From Alcanivorax sp. S6407 (GTDB lineage Bacteria > Pseudomonadota > Gammaproteobacteria > Pseudomonadales > Alcanivoracaceae), in assembly GCF_023016115.1 (NCBI RefSeq), contig NZ_JALKBH010000006.1:1-64000 (forward strand): a stretch of 64,000 nucleotides of DNA. The letters are read 5' to 3'. This document shows positions 48,371 to 56,797 of this stretch, piece after piece. The stretch's first letter is position 1, and each line of letters begins with the position of its first letter. Below the pieces are notes generated by a model. It had not been told where the DNA came from and did no database searches. It saw only the letters and a program-made list of their open reading frames with translations. A program made the position numbers and the translations under genes.

Positions 48371-50074
48371 GTGGCAACAATGTCCAGACAGGCCTACGCC
48401 GACATGTTCGGGCCCACCACCGGTGACCGGGTACGCCTCGCCGACACCGACCTGTGGATCCAGGTAGAAAAAGACTTCACCGTCTACGGCGACGAAGTGA
48501 AATTCGGCGGCGGCAAGGTCATCCGCGATGGCATGGGCCAGTCCCAGCATCCCCACGCCAGGGTCATGGATCTGGTCATCACCAATGCCCTGATCCTCGA
48601 CTACTGGGGTATCGTCAAAGCCGACATCGGCATCAAGGCCGGGCGCATCGCCGCCATCGGCAAGGCCGGTAACCCGGACGTGCAGCCCGATGTGGATATC
48701 ATCGTCGGCCCCGGCACCGATGTGATCGCCGGGGAAGGCAGCATCATCACCGCCGGCGGCATCGACTCGCACATTCACTTTATCTGCCCGCAGCAGATTG
48801 ATGAAGCGCTGGCCTCCGGCGTCACCACCATGATCGGTGGCGGCACCGGGCCCACCACCGGCACCAACGCCACCACGGTCACCCCCGGCCCCTGGAACAT
48901 GGCGCGCATGCTGGAAGCGGCGGATTCGTTCCCCATGAACCTGGGCTTCCTCGGCAAGGGCAACGCCAGCCTGCCGGAATCCCTAACCGAACAGATCGCT
49001 GCCGGTGGCATCGGCCTCAAGCTGCACGAAGACTGGGGCACCACCCCGGCGGCGATCGACAACTGTCTCACCGTGGCCGAACAGACCGACACCCAGGTGG
49101 CGATCCATACCGACACCCTGAACGAGTCCGGCTTTGTGGAAGACACCATCGCCGCGTTCAAGGATCGCACCATCCACACCTATCACACCGAGGGGGCGGG
49201 CGGTGGCCACGCACCGGACATCATCCGTGCGGCGGGGCTGGCCAATGTATTGCCATCCTCCACCAACCCCACCCGGCCCTACACCGTGAACACCGCCGAT
49301 GAGCATCTCGACATGCTCATGGTCTGTCACCACCTGGACCCGAGCATCCCCGAAGACGTGGCCTTCGCCGAATCGCGCATCCGCCGCGAAACCATCGCCG
49401 CCGAAGATATCCTCCACGATCTCGGTGCCTTCTCCATGATCGCCTCGGATTCCCAGGCCATGGGTCGCGTCGGTGAAGTGGTCATGCGCACCTGGCAAAC
49501 CGCCCACAAGATGAAAGTGCAACGCGGCAGCCTCAAGGAAGATCCGTCCGAGCATGACAACTTCCGCGCCAAGCGTTACGTGGCCAAGTACACCATCAAC
49601 CCGGCCCTCGCCCACGGCATGGCCCACGAAATCGGCTCGGTAGAAGTAGGCAAGCTGGCGGATCTGGTGCTGTGGAGCCCGGCCTTCTTCGGCGTCAAAC
49701 CGAACCTGATCATCAAGGGCGGCATGATCGCCATGGCCAAGATGGGCGACCCCAACGCCTCCATCCCCACGCCACAGCCGGTGCATTACCGCCCCATGTT
49801 CGGCGCCTACGGCAAGGCCCGCCAGGCCACCACCATGACGTTCATCTCCCAGGCGGCCATGGATGCCGGCATCCCCGAGCAACTGAAACTGGCCAACCGT
49901 ATCGGCGTGGTGAAAGGCTGCCGTACCGTGCAGAAGAAAGACATGCTGCTCAACGACTGGCAACCCAACCTGGAAGTGGACCCGCAAACCTATCAAGTAC
50001 GTGCCGATGGTCAGCTACTCACCTGCGACCCGGCAGACGTGCTGCCCATGGCCCAGCGCTACTTCCTTTTTTAA
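48371..50074 (+). CDS. ureC: Urease subunit alpha
   Basis: The catalytic subunit, hydrolysing urea to ammonia and carbamate. Started at GTG 48371 (AGGAG seven bases upstream) it has 567 residues, and every catalytic residue falls at the Klebsiella aerogenes position: His134 and His136 (HIH), carbamylated Lys217 and His219 in GLKLHEDWG, His246, His272, flap Cys319-His320 in MVCHHLD, and nickel ligand Asp360. This supports the GTG over the upstream ATG at 48329 and the ATG at 48380. All nickel ligands are intact, so an active enzyme is expected. Confidence 0.98.
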   Translation: MATMSRQAYADMFGPTTGDRVRLADTDLWIQVEKDFTVYGDEVKFGGGKVIRDGMGQSQHPHARVMDLVITNALILDYWGIVKADIGIKAGRIAAIGKAGNPDVQPDVDIIVGPGTDVIAGEGSIITAGGIDSHIHFICPQQIDEALASGVTTMIGGGTGPTTGTNATTVTPGPWNMARMLEAADSFPMNLGFLGKGNASLPESLTEQIAAGGIGLKLHEDWGTTPAAIDNCLTVAEQTDTQVAIHTDTLNESGFVEDTIAAFKDRTIHTYHTEGAGGGHAPDIIRAAGLANVLPSSTNPTRPYTVNTADEHLDMLMVCHHLDPSIPEDVAFAESRIRRETIAAEDILHDLGAFSMIASDSQAMGRVGEVVMRTWQTAHKMKVQRGSLKEDPSEHDNFRAKRYVAKYTINPALAHGMAHEIGSVEVGKLADLVLWSPAFFGVKPNLIIKGGMIAMAKMGDPNASIPTPQPVHYRPMFGAYGKARQATTMTFISQAAMDAGIPEQLKLANRIGVVKGCRTVQKKDMLLNDWQPNLEVDPQTYQVRADGQLLTCDPADVLPMAQRYFLF

Positions 50075-50105
50075 CAGGGCACTTTAGACCGACATTGAGA
50101 ACACC

Positions 50106-50666
50106 ATGATCGAACTGACAAAAAAACTGAACGAGACCGCCCTGGAAGGCCTGGATAACAGCACGCTGAAAATCCTCAGCCTGCCCATCGATGCGCGCAT
50201 CAAGAGCCGCCAGAAAGCCCTGCTGGAAAGCGGCGAACCGGTGGGCCTGTTTCTCGAGCGCGGCACCCTGCTGCGTGGCGGTGATGTGCTGACCAACGCC
50301 GACGGCATCCTTGTAAAAGTCATCGCCGCCGATGAAACCGTCTCCACCATCCAGTGCGACGACGCCCTGATGCTCGCCAAGGTGGCCTACCACCTGGGCA
50401 ACCGCCACGTGCCCCTGCAGATCGAAACCGGCTTCGTGCGCTACCAGCACGACCACGTGCTCGACGACATGGTGCGCCAGCTCCCCGGTGCCGACACCAG
50501 CGTCACCGTCAACGTGGAGCAGGCCCCGTTCGAACCGGAGGCTGGCGCCTACCAGCAGGGTGGGGGGCATCACGGTCATTCGCACGGGCACTCACACGGA
50601 CATGGCCATGGCCACTCGCATGACCACGAGCATAGCCACGACCACTCACACGAACACAGTCATTGA
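50106..50666 (+). CDS. ureE: Urease accessory nickel metallochaperone UreE with long His-rich tail
   Basis: Delivers nickel to the urease activation complex. Of 186 residues, about 1-75 form the peptide-binding domain and 76-145 the metal-binding domain. The last ~35 residues are a low-complexity tail of H-G, H-S, H-D and H-E repeats with about 17 histidines, expected to store several nickel ions. The tail is longer than in many relatives. 31 bases after ureC. Confidence 0.95.
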   Translation: MIELTKKLNETALEGLDNSTLKILSLPIDARIKSRQKALLESGEPVGLFLERGTLLRGGDVLTNADGILVKVIAADETVSTIQCDDALMLAKVAYHLGNRHVPLQIETGFVRYQHDHVLDDMVRQLPGADTSVTVNVEQAPFEPEAGAYQQGGGHHGHSHGHSHGHGHGHSHDHEHSHDHSHEHSH

Positions 50667-50709
50667 GATAACGCGATGCCCCGGGGCATCGTCACGAAAG
50701 GAGCACACC

Positions 50710-51288
50710 ATGAAACACCTCACTCGCAAGGCCAGCACCGCGGCCCTCACCCTGGCCACCGTCGCCGTGCCAGCCACCGCTCTGGCTCACACCGGTGATC
50801 ACGTGCACGGTGGACTGATGGCGGGCCTTACCCACCCCGTCACCGGCCTGGATCACCTGGTGGCCCTGGTGCTATTCGGCGCCTTGCTGGCCGGCACCAC
50901 CCTCAAGGAAAAACAACTGGGCTTTGTCGCCGCTGGCATCAGTCTGGCCGCCGGCTTCGCTGGTGGCGTGGCCCTCGGCGGTCACGTGGCCATGGAAGCC
51001 GTGATCACCGGTTCCGCCCTGCTGTTCGCCGCCGCCCTGGCGTTCCCGGCCAGCGTGCGCGGCAAGGCCGCCTGCGCGATAGCCTTGCTGCTGGGCGCCC
51101 ACGGCTGGGCCCACGGCGTGGAAATGACCGGTAGCCTGGTCGGCTTTGGCGCGGGCTTTATGGCCAGCTCGGTACTGCTGATGCTGGCAGGCCTGCCGCT
51201 GGGCCAACAGATCCAGAAAATCGCCCCGGCCCTGCGTGCAATCCTGGCCGCTGGCGCAGCCCTTGGCCTGATGCTGCTGGCGGGCTAA
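50710..51288 (+). CDS. ureJ: HupE/UreJ family nickel-transport membrane protein
   Basis: A predicted nickel permease of 192 residues. It begins with a signal-like helix ending ALAH at about residue 27, followed by HTGDHVHGGLMAGLTHPVTGLDH, abbreviated to its HPVTGLDHL core, the family's metal-binding signature. About six membrane helices follow, with a second metal motif GAHGWAHGVE. An upstream frame from 50488 overlaps ureE and is a shadow; the ATG at 50710 has AAAGGAG upstream. Its place between ureE and ureF supports a role in nickel supply for urease. Confidence 0.92.
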   Translation: MKHLTRKASTAALTLATVAVPATALAHTGDHVHGGLMAGLTHPVTGLDHLVALVLFGALLAGTTLKEKQLGFVAAGISLAAGFAGGVALGGHVAMEAVITGSALLFAAALAFPASVRGKAACAIALLLGAHGWAHGVEMTGSLVGFGAGFMASSVLLMLAGLPLGQQIQKIAPALRAILAAGAALGLMLLAG

Positions 51289-51305
51289 ACGATGAGCCGC
51301 ACATC

Positions 51306-51995
51306 ATGAGCAACAGCGCCTTCTTCCGCCTGCAGCAACTGATCAGCCCGTCGCTGCCCATCGGTGCCTTCACTTATTCGCAAGGCATGGAATGGGCGGT
51401 GGAGTGCGGCTGGATCAAGGATGCGGACGACGTCTACGTGTGGCTCGATGGCCTGCTGGAAAGCAGCGTGGGTGCCCTGGAGCTGCCGGTATTGGCACGG
51501 CTCTACCACGCCAGCCAGCAGCAGGATGTCGTTGCCTTCAGCCACTGGGCGGATACCCTGCTGGCCTGGCGGGAAACCAGCGAACTGCGCGCAGAAGAAT
51601 GCCAGCGCGGCCAGGCCCTCACCATGGTGCTGGACAAACTGCCGGACGCCGCCGGCTGGCCCGAGCTGCAACAGTCCGAATGGCGTGATGCCCTGGCCCA
51701 GACGCAACTGGCCGGCTTCGCCCTGGCTTGCGCCCGCTGGCAGGTGGATCTGGAACAGGCACTCAACGGCTACCTGTGGAGCTGGCTGGAAAACATGGTC
51801 ATCGTCGCGGTGAAACTCATCCCCCTGGGCCAGAGCGATGGCCAGCGGGTGCTCTACCGCTTCAGCGACCAACTGGCGGCCATCACAAAACAGGCCATGG
51901 CCCTGGCCGACGAAGACATCGCCTCCTCGTCCCCCGCCATGGCTATCGCCAGCAGCCTCCACGAAACCCAATACTGCCGCCTGTTCCGGTCATGA
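51306..51995 (+). CDS. ureF: Urease accessory protein UreF
   Basis: An all-helical protein that binds UreD and gates nickel transfer by UreG. 229 residues, typical length. Family landmarks are LQQLISPSLPIGAFTYSQGMEWAVECGWI at 8-36 (core LPIGAFTYSQG) and the C-terminal region ending HETQYCRLFRS. 17 bases after ureJ. Confidence 0.95.
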   Translation: MSNSAFFRLQQLISPSLPIGAFTYSQGMEWAVECGWIKDADDVYVWLDGLLESSVGALELPVLARLYHASQQQDVVAFSHWADTLLAWRETSELRAEECQRGQALTMVLDKLPDAAGWPELQQSEWRDALAQTQLAGFALACARWQVDLEQALNGYLWSWLENMVIVAVKLIPLGQSDGQRVLYRFSDQLAAITKQAMALADEDIASSSPAMAIASSLHETQYCRLFRS

Positions 51996-52023
51996 CACTG
52001 ACACCCAAACCGGCAAGAAACAC

Positions 52024-52086
52024 TGTGGGAGCTTGCCTGCAAGCGATACCCACCTACCCATGTAGGAGCGCCGTTCAGGGCGCGAA
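52024..52086. repeat. REP units inside the urease operon (ureF-ureG gap)
   Basis: GTGGGAGCTTGCCTGCAAGC at 52025-52044 and a second type, TGTAGGAGCGCCGTTCAGGG, at 52061-52080. The 127-base gap has no obvious promoter. Confidence 0.8.
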
Positions 52087-52122
52087 CCCCTGCAACACAG
52101 GGCAAGAACAACGGAGACAACC

Positions 52123-52770
52123 ATGACAACCGAATACAAATCCCCCCTGCGCGTCGGCATCGGTGGCCCAGTCGGCTCCGGCAAAACCGCCCTGCTGGAA
52201 AAACTCTGCAAAGCCATGCGCGACGACTACCACATCGCCGTGGTCACCAACGACATCTACACCAAGGAAGACCAGCGCATCCTCACCGAAGCCGAAGCCC
52301 TGGAGCCGGAACGCATCGTCGGCGTGGAAACCGGCGGCTGCCCCCACACCGCCATCCGCGAAGATGCCTCCATGAACCTGGCGGCAGTAGAAAACCTCGC
52401 CCGCAAATTCGGCAACCTGGACGTGGTGTTCGTGGAAAGCGGCGGCGACAACCTCAGCGCCACCTTCTCACCGGAGCTGGCGGACCTGACCATCTACGTG
52501 ATCGACGTGGCCTCCGGCGAGAAGATCCCGCGCAAGGGCGGGCCCGGTATCACCAAGTCGGACCTGTTAGTGATCAACAAGATCGATCTGGCCGATCTGG
52601 TGGGGGCGGATCTGGGCATCATGGAATCGGATACCAACCGCATGCGCGGGGCGAAGCCCTGGGCGTTTTCTAACCTGCGTAATGATGTGGAGGGGTTGGA
52701 GAAGATTATTGGGTTTATTGTGGAGGAGGGGATGTTGAGGAGTCATTCGGAGAAGGCGGTGGCGGGGTGA
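52123..52770 (+). CDS. ureG: Urease accessory GTPase UreG
   Basis: A SIMIBI-class GTPase that drives nickel insertion. Of 215 residues, the P-loop GPVGSGKT is at 15-22, the metal-binding Cys-Pro-His motif [11 protein letters not shown] near 72-82, and the guanine specificity motif [10 protein letters not shown] near 154-163. Third-position base use in the last ~100 bases shifts to G/T, although the frame and family end ([11 protein letters not shown]) are intact. Confidence 0.97.
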   Translation: MTTEYKSPLRVGIGGPVGSGKTALLEKLCKAMRDDYHIAVVTNDIYTKEDQRILTEAEALEPERIVGVETGGCPHTAIREDASMNLAAVENLARKFGNLDVVFVESGGDNLSATFSPELADLTIYVIDVASGEKIPRKGGPGITKSDLLVINKIDLADLVGADLGIMESDTNRMRGAKPWAFSNLRNDVEGLEKIIGFIVEEGMLRSHSEKAVAG

Positions 52771-52807
52771 CGGTTAATCGTTAACTTTTAATAGTGGATT
52801 GTTGAGA

Positions 52808-52833
52808 GAGCCTGGCGTAGCCGGGCTTTTTTG
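52808..52833 (+). terminator. Terminator of the urease operon
   Basis: Stem AGCCTGGC/GCCGGGCT (one G-T pair), loop gta, followed by six T. Confidence 0.8.
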
Positions 52834-53165
52834 TGGGTGGGTGATTGATAGCGATAACCTTGCCGTAGGAGCATTGCTGGCGGCGTGATCAAGAATCCCT
52901 GGTTGTTTCGTGACCTAAAACAAAGCCTTCCTGTTAGTGATTCACATTGAGGGCTGTCTTATTGATTTGGGAGAAACAGACGTCTACATATTGAATAAAG
53001 CGGCCTGGTCGGGATTTGTAACCTGCTGACTTTTCTGGTTTTATCATGCGATATGCAAATTTGATATTTGCGATATAAAGTCGGCGCGTTCATTGGATGT
53101 TCGAGTCGGCTTCCTAATACCTGTAAGCCATACGATCAAAATAAACCACTGTCATAGAGGGCAGA
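52834..53165. promoter_or_regulatory. Entry to the accessory island, with an operator-like inverted repeat
   Basis: After a REP-like unit (52862-52891) the DNA becomes AT-rich. An inverted repeat GATATGCAAATttgatATTTGCGATAT-like, with exact core GCAAAT-N5-ATTTGC, lies at 53055-53071, about 95 bases before the first gene of the island. It overlaps TA-rich words that could be promoter elements. No gene is supported here. Confidence 0.45.
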
Positions 53166-53975
53166 ATGTTAAAAGATAGCGGAAGAGAGAGGATTTCCGA
53201 CAAAAAAATCGACGCCCCAGTAAGCGATTATAAATTCATTAACAAGTTGTTCGAACGATTAGTTGCACTGAAAGTGGAATTCAAGAATGTTGATTTTCGC
53301 TATTGTATTTTTGATGCTGCTTACTTAAGAAAATGTAGTTTTGAGGAATGCGATTTTACGGGTTGCAGGTTCATAAACTGTAATCTTTCCGGCTGTAGTT
53401 TCAATGGATGCAAGTTTGACTATGCATCATTTGATAAGTCTCAGATAGATAATGATATTCTTGATGTTGGCTGCCCTGGCCCAGAGAATCTAAAGCTTAA
53501 ATTTGCCCGGTCATTGCGGATGAATTATCAGCAAATTGGAGATGCAAAGTCAGCCAATAAAGCCATTAGCATTGAACTGCAAGCAACAGAAGATCACCTT
53601 CATAAAGCTTGGAAGTCAAAAGAGTCGTATTATCGGAGAAAGTATAAGGGTCTTGATAGATTAAAAGTATTCGGTGAATGGCTTGAATTTAAGCTGCTGG
53701 ATTTAATATGGGGGAATGGCGAGTCTAGCTGGAAGTTGTTTCGCGCAGTTTTAGTGGTTTTGCTAGTTATTACAGGTGTTCATGTCATAGGTTTTGGCAA
53801 TCCAGGCGTGGTTGAGTCATACGCTGAGGCCTTGTGGGTGTCGCCGCAAATATTCCTTGGGGTCGTAAATCCGGCAGCATATCCAGAATCCTATGTAACA
53901 GTGATCTTCCTAATTAGACTAATTATGTTCGGCTTTTTTATGTCTATTATCATTAAGCGTTTTAATAGGCGGTAA
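53166..53975 (+). CDS. Cys-rich pentapeptide-repeat membrane protein with a pore-like C-terminus
   Basis: 269 residues. About residues 40-95 are eleven consecutive pentapeptides (VDFRY CIFDA AYLRK, then CSFEE, CDFTG, CRFIN, CNLSG, CSFNG, CKFDY), forming a right-handed quadrilateral beta-helix. Unusually, a Cys starts seven of them. A basic helical segment (150-185) follows. Two membrane helices at about 203-222 and 243-263 flank YAEALWVSPQIFLGV, the layout of a two-helix ion channel, but no T-x-G-Y-G selectivity filter is visible. AT-rich codons unlike the urease genes. The next start codon is two bases after its stop, so the two are an operon. Function unknown. Confidence 0.75.
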   Translation: MLKDSGRERISDKKIDAPVSDYKFINKLFERLVALKVEFKNVDFRYCIFDAAYLRKCSFEECDFTGCRFINCNLSGCSFNGCKFDYASFDKSQIDNDILDVGCPGPENLKLKFARSLRMNYQQIGDAKSANKAISIELQATEDHLHKAWKSKESYYRRKYKGLDRLKVFGEWLEFKLLDLIWGNGESSWKLFRAVLVVLLVITGVHVIGFGNPGVVESYAEALWVSPQIFLGVVNPAAYPESYVTVIFLIRLIMFGFFMSIIIKRFNRR

Positions 53976-53977
53976 AA

Positions 53978-54619
53978 ATGCATATATATGCTTTTGGATC
54001 TGTTTGTCGAGGTGAAGTCGATATTTCATCCGACATTGACATGCTTGCCGTTGTTAGCGGTTATGATTCTAGATTCAATCCATGCGACTATTCAATTTAC
54101 TCATACGAGAGGATTCATGATCTTTGGAAGCAAGGAAACCCATTTGCCTGGCATCTTTTTCTAGAATCTAAATTAATATATTCAGAAGATGATATCGATC
54201 ACCTTAAAAGTATTGGTGAGCCAGGCGCCTACAGGGCAGGTATTTCAGATTGTGAAAAATTTCTCGAAATATTTTTATCTGCCAAGTGTTCGATAGAGGA
54301 TTCAGATCTTACAGAAATATTTGACCTGTCATCCGTGTTTTTGGCGGTCAGAAATTTTGCAACATGTTACTCATTGCACAGCAAGATAAGCCCTGATTTT
54401 TCTCGGAACTCAGCTCGTAATTTGGGGGCTGAAAGTATCCCCATTGGAGAACCTGAATATGCATTGTTCGAAAGAGCTAGGGTGCTTTGTACCCGAGGCC
54501 TAGGGGAAATTCTAAGCCGAGCAGAGATAGATAGAGCAAAAGATACTTTGGTCGAAATTGACTCTTGGATGATAGGAATACTAAAAAATATGAAGAATGG
54601 TGTTTATGAGCGAGTTTAA
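53978..54619 (+). CDS. Minimal nucleotidyltransferase (MNT-like) protein
   Basis: 213 residues. The N-terminus is a polymerase-beta-type nucleotidyltransferase: GS at 7-8, then RGE and SSDIDML with the metal-binding Asp19 and Asp21. The usual first helix before the strand is missing, because the protein begins right at MHIYAFGS. The ~140-residue remainder is helical and includes FLAVRNFATCYSLHSK, vaguely HEPN-like. MNT proteins commonly act as antitoxins or regulators of HEPN RNases by adding nucleotides to them (established); here that is inference. GGCGG lies six bases upstream. The start is two bases from the previous stop; the end overlaps the next gene. Confidence 0.75.
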   Translation: MHIYAFGSVCRGEVDISSDIDMLAVVSGYDSRFNPCDYSIYSYERIHDLWKQGNPFAWHLFLESKLIYSEDDIDHLKSIGEPGAYRAGISDCEKFLEIFLSAKCSIEDSDLTEIFDLSSVFLAVRNFATCYSLHSKISPDFSRNSARNLGAESIPIGEPEYALFERARVLCTRGLGEILSRAEIDRAKDTLVEIDSWMIGILKNMKNGVYERV

Positions 54620-54923
54620 TAACAGAATTATCGCACAGAGAGACGCACTGAAAATTATCAATGGGTCTCGACTTTTCCTCGAGCCTTTAATGAGCTTGAC
54701 TGAGAAAGCTATTGAGCGATGGTCTAAAAGCAATCAACTTGATGCACACGACCCGATTATTACATTGCTCAAGTCATTGTCTGGGACATTGTTTTTTCTA
54801 GCCAATAAGAGTCAAGAGCAAGTCACTGAAGATTACAAAGTATTATCTGATAAGGTAAGTAAGCAATTAAATGGTCTAGAGCTGGAAGTTGCTAACAAAG
54901 CTTTGCAGCGGACAAGCCACTGA
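54606..54923 (+). CDS. Small helical protein, unknown
   Basis: A 105-residue, mostly alpha-helical, soluble protein with no recognised domain. Its start overlaps the end of the nucleotidyltransferase gene by 14 bases (ATG at 54606; an alternative ATG lies three codons earlier), which suggests translational coupling. The last residues are NKALQRTSH, a tail I associate with proteins encoded on integron-type cassettes or next to repeat elements, where the 5' half of a recombination site is translated. The ribosome site is weak. Confidence 0.6.
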   Translation: MSEFNNRIIAQRDALKIINGSRLFLEPLMSLTEKAIERWSKSNQLDAHDPIITLLKSLSGTLFFLANKSQEQVTEDYKVLSDKVSKQLNGLELEVANKALQRTSH

Positions 54924-54967
54924 ATACGGCGTTAAATTTCACCAACTTCCATCACTTGAGGTAGGTT

Positions 54968-55930
54968 TTGGATTTCAAAAAAGAAAGGGTTAATTGTCAT
55001 AACAAATACCCTGAATTGGTTCAGTTTAAGGCTGAGCGAAAATTTAGGGAAAAATTAGATGGGGCTAATGGAAGTATACCGTTTGAGCCTATGCAAATTG
55101 GCTATGGCGATGATTCTGTATATCAAAAATGCGTAGGGCATTTAATTGACGGTTTAGAGTTCCTGCCTTACAGACCCGATTATATGTTTGATCATTCCTT
55201 CAAGGTTATTGATGAAGCTGCAGGGTATTTCTTCTCAGGGAAGGGTATCAAGGGAATTGTTCAAGGTCTTCCTGCGAAACTTTTAAATCATTCGAGAGCT
55301 GATTGGGAGGGCATTGTTGATCTACTTGGCAAAAACATCCCACTAATGACATGTCGGTTTTTAGTTAAGAGAATTTGTGAGGCACACTTTTTAACGGATG
55401 GAAACAGTAAGCAGTTAAAAGATCGTGCTATTAGTTGTTTAGGGGCTCAGTTTTATGATGAGTTTATAAAACGATTTGCACTGGATGATAGTGGTCAGGC
55501 AACAGGCAGAATTTCATCTGAACGAATAAACAAGGCGGCCAGTTTTGTAAAGCTTTATTTGTCTGGAAAGAAGGGGTCCAAGAAAAGCAAATCCTCATAT
55601 AAATGCTTGGATATAACAAAAGAAGTCAACGTGCCTACGCACAATAAAAGAATGGAATTCTTGCTTTCGCTATTGCTTTTTAACATGAGAAATGAGCGAG
55701 CGCATGGTGCGGTGCTTAGTCCATTTAGAACAAGCAAATCCTCTATTGAGAGGTATCAGAGCTATTATTTTGCGATGCTTTGTAGTTATATATTTTGCTT
55801 GGGGGCGCTAGATCTTAGAGGGTTTGGAAATATGCTAGCTAGTAGCATATTGATATGCACAGAGAATAACATAAAACTTCAAGCAAGCTTCTTTAAGGGC
55901 TGCGACCGAACAAATCGAGGACACGCATGA
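54968..55930 (+). CDS. HEPN-motif protein, possible RNase
   Basis: 320 residues from a TTG start (GAGG about seven bases upstream; no ATG fits). The protein is helical. Residues 236-247 contain FNMRNERAHGA with Arg241-x4-His246, the R-x(4-6)-H catalytic motif of HEPN ribonucleases, preceded by a hydrophobic helix as in that fold. A basic segment (KKGSKKSKSS) at 201-210 could bind nucleic acid. The C-terminal residues CDRTNRGHA and the stop codon are encoded by the first copy of the GGGGACACGCATGAA repeat, so the original C-terminus was probably replaced. Fourth gene after pentapeptide protein, nucleotidyltransferase and small protein. Confidence 0.65.
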   Translation: MDFKKERVNCHNKYPELVQFKAERKFREKLDGANGSIPFEPMQIGYGDDSVYQKCVGHLIDGLEFLPYRPDYMFDHSFKVIDEAAGYFFSGKGIKGIVQGLPAKLLNHSRADWEGIVDLLGKNIPLMTCRFLVKRICEAHFLTDGNSKQLKDRAISCLGAQFYDEFIKRFALDDSGQATGRISSERINKAASFVKLYLSGKKGSKKSKSSYKCLDITKEVNVPTHNKRMEFLLSLLLFNMRNERAHGAVLSPFRTSKSSIERYQSYYFAMLCSYIFCLGALDLRGFGNMLASSILICTENNIKLQASFFKGCDRTNRGHA

Positions 55931-56156
55931 ACTGGGGAATGTCTTACGGTGTTTGTGGTTGTTCTCTGATGTCAGTAATCGGGGACACGCATGAATTAGG
56001 GGATACCTTACAAGGTTCGTGGCTTGTCTCTGATGTTGGTTGGGTTGAGTATTCAGTAGTGTTGGGTGATGGATACGCAAGCAAGTAATCGTAGATCAGG
56101 GTCGGGTCTTTCATCTTGAGCCTGGATGCACGGAGCAAGACCTGACCCCAATGTGT
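55914..56156. repeat. Island repeat array A
   Basis: Two copies of the ~60-base unit starting TAATCGGGGACACGCATGAA (55914-55975 and 55977-56086); the second continues into the longer form ending GTAGTGTTGGGTGATGGATA. An inverted repeat of the GGGTCAGGTCTTG type follows at 56101-56151 (GGGTCGGGTCTTTC facing GCAAGACCTGACCC). Short minus-strand open frames here are translations of the repeat. Confidence 0.85.
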
Positions 56157-56170
56157 GCATGTTGGATCTT

Positions 56171-56713
56171 CTAAGTGCACCCTGATCCCTCAATGGCGAT
56201 TGTTGCGATTTTGGCGTCATTAACGGAGTACCCGCGGTCAGTTAGACCTGTAAAGCCTAATTCATCAATTCTGAGAAACGTCAGATAACCGTAAAGGTAA
56301 TCGATAATTGCTTCCAGTCTACCCCAAGGTATAGACGCCTCATGGAAAGAGTCATTTGTAGAGAAGTCTCTATCTACATGGAAATGCGACTTGTCTCTTA
56401 CAAGCTTAATCTTTTCGGATATTTCGTGAATGTCACTTACGTCAAAGGGGTTGGAAGCTTGATATCTATTAAAGCTACTCTCATCGACACGTAGGATATA
56501 AAAAATAGACGCAGCTTGGGATCGGTTTTCTAGCGATTTTGCCATTACGGCGACGTAGGTATACCAGACAGAATCAGTGACTGTTCTCACGAAGACAGTT
56601 TTTGAATCTTTAACTTCTTCCATTCCCCTTAATGTAGATCTAAGCATCCTGCACTCGTGTAATAGTGCATGATTTTTCAATACCGCCCAAGTGAATCTCG
56701 ATGATCGTCGCAT
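56171..56713 (-). CDS. HEPN/AbiU2-like helical protein
   Basis: 180 residues from the ATG at 56713 (AGG eight bases upstream). A longer frame from 56812 would start inside the neighbouring repeat array and adds repeat-derived residues. The protein is helical, and residues 101-115 read KIKLVRDKSHFHVDR, with Arg106 and His110/His112 in the spacing of the HEPN R-x(4-6)-H motif. The order of features (long N-terminal helices, central LRNK/LRDK-x-H, C-terminal helix with aromatic residues) resembles the AbiU2-type HEPN proteins (assignment from memory, moderate). Transcribed opposite to the rest of the island and flanked by repeats on both sides. Confidence 0.6.
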   Translation of the reverse strand: MRRSSRFTWAVLKNHALLHECRMLRSTLRGMEEVKDSKTVFVRTVTDSVWYTYVAVMAKSLENRSQAASIFYILRVDESSFNRYQASNPFDVSDIHEISEKIKLVRDKSHFHVDRDFSTNDSFHEASIPWGRLEAIIDYLYGYLTFLRIDELGFTGLTDRGYSVNDAKIATIAIEGSGCT

Positions 56714-56797
56714 TGATAAACCTGAAATTAATGAAGTAATCGGGTATTTGGATTGTAGTCTATCAGAGTCTAATCTTGGACGCGCCGGAGCGTGGTA

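Noticed and set aside
53800-53975. Functional potassium channel in the pentapeptide protein
   Set aside because: Two helices and a re-entrant-like segment are present, but there is no selectivity filter motif.
55944-56180. Short minus-strand frames rich in SCVSPIT-like peptides, also at 56763-57020
   Set aside because: They are translations of the GGGGACACGCATGAA repeat units, repeated in step with the DNA repeat.
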